Positions 58,191 to 64,000 of a DNA stretch of 64,000 nucleotides are shown here, piece by piece (position 1 is the first letter of the stretch; each line of letters starts with the position of its first letter). The notes below the pieces were generated by a model. The model searched no databases. It was not told where the DNA came from and worked only from the letters and a program-made list of their open reading frames with translations. Source of the DNA: Streptomyces sp. NBC_01262 (GTDB taxonomy: Bacteria; Actinomycetota; Actinomycetes; Streptomycetales; Streptomycetaceae); contig NZ_CP108462.1 in NCBI RefSeq assembly GCF_036226365.1, positions 372,001 to 436,000 of the forward strand. The letters are read 5' to 3'. The translations under genes were made by a program, and so were the position numbers.

Positions 58191-59678
58191 ATGTCCTTAC
58201 CCACGCCCCTCACAGCCGAGGCCGAAGACTCCGCCGGACGACGCACGGACGTCCTGGTGACAGTTCTCGCCTTCACCGGAATCGCCGTAGCACTGGTACA
58301 GACGCTCATCATCCCGATCATCCCCCACCTTCCCGAGTACCTGCACGCCTCCGCCTCGGACGCCGCCTGGGCACTCACCGCCACCCTGCTGTGCGGCGCC
58401 GTCGCCACACCCGTGATGGGCCGGCTCGGCGACATGTACGGCAAGCGCCGCATGCTGCTCGTCGGCGTCGCCATGCTGGTGGTGGGCTCCGTGATCTGCG
58501 CGCTCAGCGAATCGCTGGCCCCGATGATCGTCGGCCGGGCGCTGCAGGGCCTGGCGCACGGGGTCATCCCGCTCGGAGTGAGCATCCTGCGCGACGAGGT
58601 GCCCGCCGCACGCCTCCCCGTGTCCACGGCTGTGATGCTCGGCTCCCTGGGTGTCGGCGGCGCTCTGGGCCTACCCGGTTCCGCGATGATCGCCGACGCG
58701 TTCGACTGGCACATCCTGTTCTGGACCTCCGCCGCTCTCGGCGCGCTCGCCCTCCTCCTCGTCATGCTGTTCGTGCCCGAGTCGAAGGCCCGCCCAGGCG
58801 GACGCGTCGACATCCCGGGCGCCGTGGGCATGGGCATCAGTCTGATCTGCCTGCTGTTCGTGGTCTCCAAAGGCGCCGACTGGGGCTGGAGCAGCGGCAC
58901 CACCCTCGGCGTCCTCGCCGTGGCCCTGATCGTCCTGCCGTTCTGGGGCTGGTTCGAACTGCGCACCCCGCAGCCCATGGTGGACCTGCGTGCCAGCGCG
59001 CACCCGCAGATCCTGTTCACCCACCTCGCCGGGGTCGCGTTCGGCTTCTCGCTGTTCGCACTCAACCTGGTGCTGCCCCAGGTGCTCCAACTACCGAAGA
59101 TCACGGGCTACGGACTGGGCGAGTCACTGGCAACGGCGGGCCTGGCCATGGCCCCGCAGGGCATGGTCATGATGGCTGTGGCCCCGCTCTCCGCCCGTGT
59201 CACCAAAACCCGGGGTCCGAAGACGACCCTGATGATCGGTGCCGTGACCGTGGGGGTGGGCTACCTCCTCATCATGGTGCTGATGTCCGCCACCTGGACG
59301 CTGATCCTGGCCTCCTGCGTCGTCGCCATGGGCGTCGGCTTCGGCTACGCAGCGCTGCCGACCCTGGTCATGAGCTCCGTGCCCGCCTCCCAGACCGCCG
59401 CGGCCAACAGCCTCAACACCCTGATGCGGTCCATCGGGACCACCACCTCCAGCGCCCTGGCCGGTGTGCTCCTCGCCCATATGACGATCGACTTCCACGG
59501 CGTGGAGCTGCCGTCCGAGAACGGCCTGCGCGCCGTTCTGGCGCTCGGCGTCGGTGCTGCCGCCCTCGCCCTGGCCGTCGCGTCCTTCATCCCACGGCAC
59601 CGGCCCGATGCCGCCGTCACTCCGGCGGACGCGATTGCCGAGAAGGTCGGCCTGCGTCCTGCGGCCGACGCCGACTGA
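58191..59678 (+). CDS. MFS drug exporter (DHA2/EmrB type)
   Basis: The 495-residue protein has about 13-14 transmembrane segments and the MFS motif A GRLGDMYGKRR between TM2 and TM3, and motif C-like GLPGSAMIAD in TM5. GGAGG precedes the ATG. It lies after the reductase gene by 114 bp and may export the P450 product or a toxic compound. A strong hairpin follows. Confidence 0.9.
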   Translation: MSLPTPLTAEAEDSAGRRTDVLVTVLAFTGIAVALVQTLIIPIIPHLPEYLHASASDAAWALTATLLCGAVATPVMGRLGDMYGKRRMLLVGVAMLVVGSVICALSESLAPMIVGRALQGLAHGVIPLGVSILRDEVPAARLPVSTAVMLGSLGVGGALGLPGSAMIADAFDWHILFWTSAALGALALLLVMLFVPESKARPGGRVDIPGAVGMGISLICLLFVVSKGADWGWSSGTTLGVLAVALIVLPFWGWFELRTPQPMVDLRASAHPQILFTHLAGVAFGFSLFALNLVLPQVLQLPKITGYGLGESLATAGLAMAPQGMVMMAVAPLSARVTKTRGPKTTLMIGAVTVGVGYLLIMVLMSATWTLILASCVVAMGVGFGYAALPTLVMSSVPASQTAAANSLNTLMRSIGTTTSSALAGVLLAHMTIDFHGVELPSENGLRAVLALGVGAAALALAVASFIPRHRPDAAVTPADAIAEKVGLRPAADAD

Positions 59679-59733
59679 TCCATCGCAGACCGATGGTCGG
59701 CGGGACCTGGCCCGCCGGTCGGTGTGGGTGGCT

Positions 59734-59764
59734 CCCGCAGGTTCCCAGATCGGGAACCTGCGGG
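59734..59764. terminator. Strong terminator hairpin after the MFS gene
   Basis: CCCGCAGGTTCCC (59734-59746) pairs exactly with GGGAACCTGCGGG (59752-59764), loop AGATC, 55 bp after the stop. Confidence 0.75.
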
Positions 59765-59917
59765 TTGGGCCCCGGAGTCCTGCCTCGGAACCAGCCGCAA
59801 ACCCGATCATCCGACGGTCAGCCTCGGTGGCCCGTCCGGGCGGCAAACCACCCCGGACGGCAGAGTCACCGATGGTGCAGAATTGCGATCATGAAGTCAC
59901 CATGAACCACTCATTAC

Positions 59918-60346
59918 ATGATCAGACACGCGATACGCACGCTCTGCGCCGCCACCCTCATGGCCGCTCCCCTCGCCCTGACCGCGACGCCTGCACAAGC
60001 CCTGACCTCATGTACCGTCAACGGCCGTCCCGTGTCCGGTACGACCGTCACCGGTACTGCCGGCCCCGACAACATCAGCTGCGGCGCCCTTGCCGTGGGC
60101 GATAGCGTCGACGGCTTGGGCGGGAGCGACTACATCGTCATCAACGGCATCGTTGCCGGCACCGTCGCCGGCGCCGCCGGCGCCGACTACATCACGGCCA
60201 ACGCCGGTACCACGGCGACCGGCAAGATCCTCGGCGGCGCCGACGGCGACTTCATCTTCGTCGGCCCGAACGCCGGCACCGTCGACGGCGGACTCGGGTC
60301 GGACTTCTGCCGAGTCGCTTCCGGTAATCCCCCAGTCAACTGCTGA
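59918..60346 (+). CDS. Small secreted Gly/Asp-rich repeat protein
   Basis: The 142-residue protein has a signal peptide (to about residue 28) and a mature part with repeats such as GTAGPDNISCG, GLGGSDYIVI, GAAGADYITAN, GGADGDFIFVG and GLGSDFCRV, like degenerate RTX calcium-binding repeats. Four cysteines may make disulfides. No enzyme domain. The ribosome site is weak, so the start could differ. Confidence 0.7.
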   Translation: MIRHAIRTLCAATLMAAPLALTATPAQALTSCTVNGRPVSGTTVTGTAGPDNISCGALAVGDSVDGLGGSDYIVINGIVAGTVAGAAGADYITANAGTTATGKILGGADGDFIFVGPNAGTVDGGLGSDFCRVASGNPPVNC

Positions 60347-60379
60347 CCAGCAACGGGTGCCGCCTGGCCGCGGCTTTCT

Positions 60380-60895
60380 TCAGGAGGGCCTTACCAGACC
60401 GGTGTCGTAGGCGAAGATGACGGCCTGCACGCGGTCGCGGGCGCCGATCTTGGCCAGGATGCGGCCGATGTGCGTTTTGATGGTCGACTCGGACAGGCTC
60501 AGATCGTCGGCGATCTCACTGTTCGTCAGACCGGCCGCGATGTCGGTCAGGACCTCGCGCTCACGCCGGCTCAGCCCCGTCAGGCGCGGATCGCCGTCGG
60601 GACCGCGCAGGGCGAGGTGCGTGGTGAAGACCTCCAGCAGGCGGCGGGTCATCGCGGGCGCGACCACCGCGTCGCCGCCCGCGACAGCCCGGATTCCCGC
60701 GAGGAGTTCGTCAGGTCTGGCGTCTTTGACCAGGAAGCCGCTCGCGCCGGCGCGCAGCGCACCGTACGCGTACTCGTCCAGGTCGAAGGTGGTGAGCACG
60801 AGCACCCGGGAGCGGCCGCCGGAGGCGACGATCCGACGTGTGGCCTCGATGCCGTCCATGCCGGGCATGCGGATGTCCATCAGCACCGTGGTCAC
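60380..60895 (-). pseudogene. NarL-type response regulator lacking the receiver N-terminus
   Basis: The frame encodes 171 residues starting TTVLMDIRMPGMDGIEA, so about 50 residues (including the acidic pair) of the receiver are missing. The remainder is intact: LVLTTFDLDEY, FLVKDARPDEL, and the LuxR domain LTGLSRREREVLTDIAAGLTNSEIADDLSLSESTIKTHIGRILAKI. A GTG at 60895 could start translation but no ribosome site is clear. No histidine kinase is adjacent. It is likely a decayed gene, though a phosphorylation-independent DNA-binding protein is possible. Confidence 0.7.
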
Positions 60896-61241
60896 GGGCG
60901 CTCCCGAACCCGAGGCCGGCCCTGGGAAGCCGGGCGGGCATCACCGGGTTGCGGAACCCGCCGCCGCCAGACGCCAGGCCGCCCGCGACCTCACAGCAGT
61001 GGCCACCGGCGGGCGCGGCCGGTCCCCGTCACCGTCCCCCGCTGACCAGCGAATTTCGCCGGATGCCGCGCCGTGAGGATGCCGCGAGGATGAGGGTCAT
61101 TAGTACTGCGGTACTAACCGGTTCCCCCGGATTCGGTCCCGCAGGAGGCAGGTCACGCGGAAATCCGCTCATAGCTTGAGATCACGGGTCAGTCGGACCC
61201 CAGTTCTCGCAATGATCTCTATCTCCTGGTGGGAGTACCCC
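60896..61241. other. 346-bp interval upstream of mmpL
   Basis: No gene is supported. It contains the palindrome at 61100-61117. The left part adjoins the missing end of the truncated response regulator but no receiver sequence is recognised in any frame. Confidence 0.45.
61100..61117. promoter_or_regulatory. Perfect inverted repeat before mmpL
   Basis: TTAGTAC (61100-61106) and GTACTAA (61111-61117) are exact inverted 7-mers around TGCG, a TetR- or MarR-type operator shape, 125 bp before the mmpL start. No regulator gene adjoins it inside the window. Confidence 0.6.
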
Positions 61242-63641
61242 GTGGCCACCTTCCTCTATCGACTGGGACGACTCGCCTTCCGGCGACGACGCCTCGTGCT
61301 GATGCTGTGGATCGCCGTCCTGGCCGCCGTAGGCATCGGCGCCATGAGTTCCACCGGCTCCACCTCGGACAGCTTTACCCTGCCCGGCACCCAGTCCCAG
61401 AAAGCCATCGATCTGCTGGAGAAGGAGTTCCCGCAGGCATCCGCCTCGGGCGCCACCGCCCGGGTCGTCTTCGAAGCCCCCGCCGGGCAGAAGCTCACCG
61501 CCGGCGCCAACAAGGCCGAAATCACGTCGCTGGTGGCCGAGCTGAAGACGTCGCCGCAGGTGGCGAGCGTCTCCGACCCGTTCACCAGTGGTCTGGTCAG
61601 CAAGTCCGGCAGCATCGCGTACACGCAGGTGTCCTACAAGGTCGCCAAGTCCGACGTCAGCAGCGCCGCGCACGACGCCCTGAACAAGGTCGCCGAGGAA
61701 GGCAAGAAGGCCGGGCTGACGGTCAGCATGGGCGGTGACGCCGTCGAGGACAAGGCGGCCAGCAAGGTGACCGAGCTGATCGGTCTCGCGGTCGCCGCAG
61801 TCGTCCTGATCATCACCTTCGGTTCGCTGATCGCGGCGGGGCTCCCGCTGCTGACCGCGATCCTCGGCGTGGGCGTGGCGGTCATGTGCATCACCATCGC
61901 CACCTCGTTCGTGGACATGGCCTCGGCGGCTTCGACCCTGGCTCTGATGCTGGGCCTGGCGGTGTCCATCGACTACGCCCTGTTCATCGTCTCCCGCTAC
62001 CGCAACGAGATCCGCGACGGCCACGATCCGGAGGAGGCCGCCGGACGGGCTCTCGGCACCGCAGGCTCCGCAGTGGTCTTCGCCGGCCTCACCGTGATCG
62101 TCGCTCTGGGGGGTCTGAGTGTCATCGGCATCCAGATGCTGACGTCCATGGGCCTGGCCTCTGCCTTCGCCGTCGCCGTCGCCGTGGTGATCGCGCTGAC
62201 CCTGCTGCCCGCGATGCTGGGCTTCGCCGGGCCCCGGATCATGAAGGGCAAGCTCCTCAGCCGCCGTATGCGGGCCCTGGAGGAGCGCGGCGAGGGCCGG
62301 CCGATGGGCGTGCGCTGGGCGAGGTTCGTCACCCGCAACCCGGTGAAGGTCCTCGCCGTCTCGGTGATCGGTCTGGGCCTGCTGGCCGTTCCCGCCATGT
62401 CGCTGCGCCTGGCCCTGCCCGACGACTCCATGAAGTCCCCCGGCAGCACCCAGCGGGTCGCCTACGACACCCTGAGCAAGGGCTTCGGGCCGGGCTTCAA
62501 CGGACCGCTGACCGTCGTCGTCGACGCCCGCGGCAGCGACGACCCCGAGGCCGCCGCCAAGGACGCGGTCACGCTGATCGGCAAGCTGTCCGACGTCGCC
62601 ACCGTGCGCGACGCCGCGTTCAACAAGGCCGGCGACGTGGCCCTGATCGGGGCCGTCCCCAGAAGTGCGCCCAGCAGCCAGGCCACCAAGGACCTGGTCA
62701 ACGACATCCGCGACCAGAATGCCGCCCTGCACAAGGAGACCGGCGCCGACCTGATGGTCACCGGAGTGACCGCCGTCAACATCGACGTGTCCACCAAGCT
62801 CGCCCAGGCCCTCATTCCCTACCTGGCCATCGTCGTCGGCCTCGCCCTGATCCTGCTGCTGCTGGTCTTCCGCTCGGTCCTGATCCCCCTCAAGGCCGCC
62901 CTCGGCTTCCTCCTCAGCGTCGCGTCCACCCTCGGCATCCTGGTCGCCGTCTTCCAGTGGGGCTGGCTGAAGGATCTCTTCGGCATCGACGAGACCGCGC
63001 CGATCGTGAGTGTGCTGCCCATCCTGCTGATCGGCGTGGTCTTCGGACTCGCCATGGATTACGAGGTCTTCCTCGTCACGCGGATGCGGGAGGAATACGT
63101 CCACGGAGCCCATCCCACCGAGGCGATCGTCTCCGGCTTCCGGCACAGCGGCCGGGTGGTCACCGCCGCCGCGGTCATCATGATCTCCGTCTTCTCCGGC
63201 TTCCTCCTGGACGACGTGGCGCTGATCAAGTCGATCGGCCTGGGCCTGGCCTCCGCCGTGTTCTTCGACGCCTTCGTGGTCCGGATGACCATCGTCCCTG
63301 CGGTGATGACCCTGCTCGGGCGCCGCGCCTGGGCCCTGCCGAAGTGGCTGGACCGTGTCATGCCCAACGTGGACGTCGAGGGCGAGAAGCTGCGCCACGT
63401 CCTGGCCGCCCAGCAGGCCGGCGCAGCGGTCCAGTCCGACAGCGGTGCCCCCGCGAGCCCGAGTGCCAGTGCCTCGCCTGTTCTCGTCGGCGTGGGCGGC
63501 CCTGCCGAGACGGGCGCGGCTACGCCTGCCGGACAGTCCCCCAGCCGGGTACGCGGACTGTCCAGGCTCAAGCCCCGCCGGGCAGGCAAGTCCGACGACG
63601 ACACGCCCACCGGCACGACCGAGTCAAAACCTCGGCAGTGA
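61242..63641 (+). CDS. MMPL-family RND transporter
   Basis: The 799-residue protein has two MMPL halves, each with a large outside loop and a transmembrane bundle (about 11-12 helices): SIDYALFIVSRYRNEI and AMDYEVFLVTRMREEY hold the Asp-Tyr proton-relay pairs of the two halves. A polar C-tail (about 730-799) is Ser/Pro rich. The GTG at 61242 with GGGAG is preferred; an ATG at 61212 is possible. Such proteins export lipids or lipophilic metabolites. A perfect inverted repeat lies upstream. Confidence 0.9.
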   Translation: MATFLYRLGRLAFRRRRLVLMLWIAVLAAVGIGAMSSTGSTSDSFTLPGTQSQKAIDLLEKEFPQASASGATARVVFEAPAGQKLTAGANKAEITSLVAELKTSPQVASVSDPFTSGLVSKSGSIAYTQVSYKVAKSDVSSAAHDALNKVAEEGKKAGLTVSMGGDAVEDKAASKVTELIGLAVAAVVLIITFGSLIAAGLPLLTAILGVGVAVMCITIATSFVDMASAASTLALMLGLAVSIDYALFIVSRYRNEIRDGHDPEEAAGRALGTAGSAVVFAGLTVIVALGGLSVIGIQMLTSMGLASAFAVAVAVVIALTLLPAMLGFAGPRIMKGKLLSRRMRALEERGEGRPMGVRWARFVTRNPVKVLAVSVIGLGLLAVPAMSLRLALPDDSMKSPGSTQRVAYDTLSKGFGPGFNGPLTVVVDARGSDDPEAAAKDAVTLIGKLSDVATVRDAAFNKAGDVALIGAVPRSAPSSQATKDLVNDIRDQNAALHKETGADLMVTGVTAVNIDVSTKLAQALIPYLAIVVGLALILLLLVFRSVLIPLKAALGFLLSVASTLGILVAVFQWGWLKDLFGIDETAPIVSVLPILLIGVVFGLAMDYEVFLVTRMREEYVHGAHPTEAIVSGFRHSGRVVTAAAVIMISVFSGFLLDDVALIKSIGLGLASAVFFDAFVVRMTIVPAVMTLLGRRAWALPKWLDRVMPNVDVEGEKLRHVLAAQQAGAAVQSDSGAPASPSASASPVLVGVGGPAETGAATPAGQSPSRVRGLSRLKPRRAGKSDDDTPTGTTESKPRQ

Positions 63642-63760
63642 AGGGGCTACGGAAGAAGATGACCCGCAAGGACTGACGGGGCCGAGCCACAGCGAGAGCT
63701 GCGGGCCACAGCCCGATCACCGACGGATCGGCCGACTCCCACCGGCCGACTCCCCAGCCC

Positions 63761-63797
63761 CGCCCGCCGGTCCCATCCCCCCGGGGACCGGCGGGCG
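63761..63797 (+). terminator. Terminator hairpin after mmpL
   Basis: CGCCCGCCGGTCCC (63761-63774) pairs exactly with 63784-63797, 120 bp after the mmpL stop and just before the next gene. Confidence 0.7.
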
Positions 63798-63825
63798 GCC
63801 TCCCGACCCGCGAAGGACCCCCTCC

Positions 63826-64000
63826 GTGACCGCACCGAGCGCACCCGCGCAGGCCCCCAGCCCGGACGACGACCAGGTGCTGGAGACCCTGACCAGCGAC
63901 TCCGAGCAGCGCGTGATCGCCTCGGTCATCTTCCGGCTGGCCGCGCTGCGGCGGGCCGACCGGGCCCACCCCAGGGTCCGGCACTGGGGGGTACCGGCCT
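63826..64000 (+). CDS. Unrecognised protein, 5' part (cut by window edge)
   Basis: A GTG preceded by GAAGGA opens a frame of 58 codons running off the window. The residues begin VTAPSAPAQAPSPDDD and continue with a charged helix-like stretch (EQRVIASVIFRLAALRRADR). I do not recognise a family from this part. It follows a terminator and is the start of a new transcription unit. Confidence 0.5.
   Translation, partial: MTAPSAPAQAPSPDDDQVLETLTSDSEQRVIASVIFRLAALRRADRAHPRVRHWGVPA

Noticed and set aside
1..64000. CRISPR arrays, tRNA or rRNA genes
   Set aside because: No regularly spaced repeats, cloverleaf-like sequence with CCA-end context, or rRNA core sequence was found on reading through.

Overview
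This is high-GC DNA with strong purine-rich ribosome binding sites, GTG/TTG starts, many 4-base ATGA/GTGA overlaps and gene families typical of a streptomycete (DasR-like GntR regulators, CBM-linked secreted glycosidases, P450s with ferredoxin, MMPL). No rRNA, tRNA or CRISPR array was seen. The window looks like an accessory, catabolic part of a Streptomyces-type chromosome.

Region A (1-25.2 kb) is the most unusual part. It holds an aryl-alcohol dehydrogenase and aldehyde dehydrogenase pair with a divergent MarR gene, then three GcvT/LigM-type tetrahydrofolate (THF)-dependent O-demethylase paralogues (5873-7216, 15999-17366, 18584-19921), two MetF-like reductases, PurU, FolD, FolP (dihydropteroate synthase) and PabB (aminodeoxychorismate synthase), a ribose-type ABC transporter, and LysR, LacI and MarR regulators. 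The proposed logic is: a methyl group goes from a methoxylated substrate to THF, and 5-methyl-THF is oxidised by MetF and FolD and released as formate by PurU. PabB and FolP would enlarge the folate pool. A 14-bp palindrome, CTAGATCGATYTAG, lies just downstream of near-identical promoter blocks in front of pabB, the LysR-MBL-ligM2 operon and (three copies) the ligM3-metF-purU-folD-folP operon. It has LacI-family geometry and sits beside a LacI gene, so the set looks like one regulon.

Region B (25.2-47.2 kb) is a polysaccharide-use region: two DasR-like GntR regulators, a GH20 hexosaminidase with a dre-like operator, a secreted CBM3-GH16 enzyme, a two-component system, a GH78-type rhamnosidase with four Cys-rich repeats, a GH76 mannanase, an ABC importer-GH4-sugar kinase operon and a GH18 chitinase-like enzyme. 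It is interrupted by a solo TnpB element (about 31.86-33.22 kb), followed by a chimeric remnant (response regulator joined to the tail of a GH9 cellulase).

Region C (47.2-64 kb) carries an FG-GAP lipoprotein, methionine aminopeptidase divergent from an XRE regulator, an ISL3 transposase remnant, a Gfo/Idh/MocA oxidoreductase, a carboxylesterase, a PadR-P450-P450-SDR operon divergent from ferredoxin and ferredoxin reductase, an MFS exporter, a small secreted protein, a truncated response regulator and an MMPL transporter. The genes at both window edges are cut.
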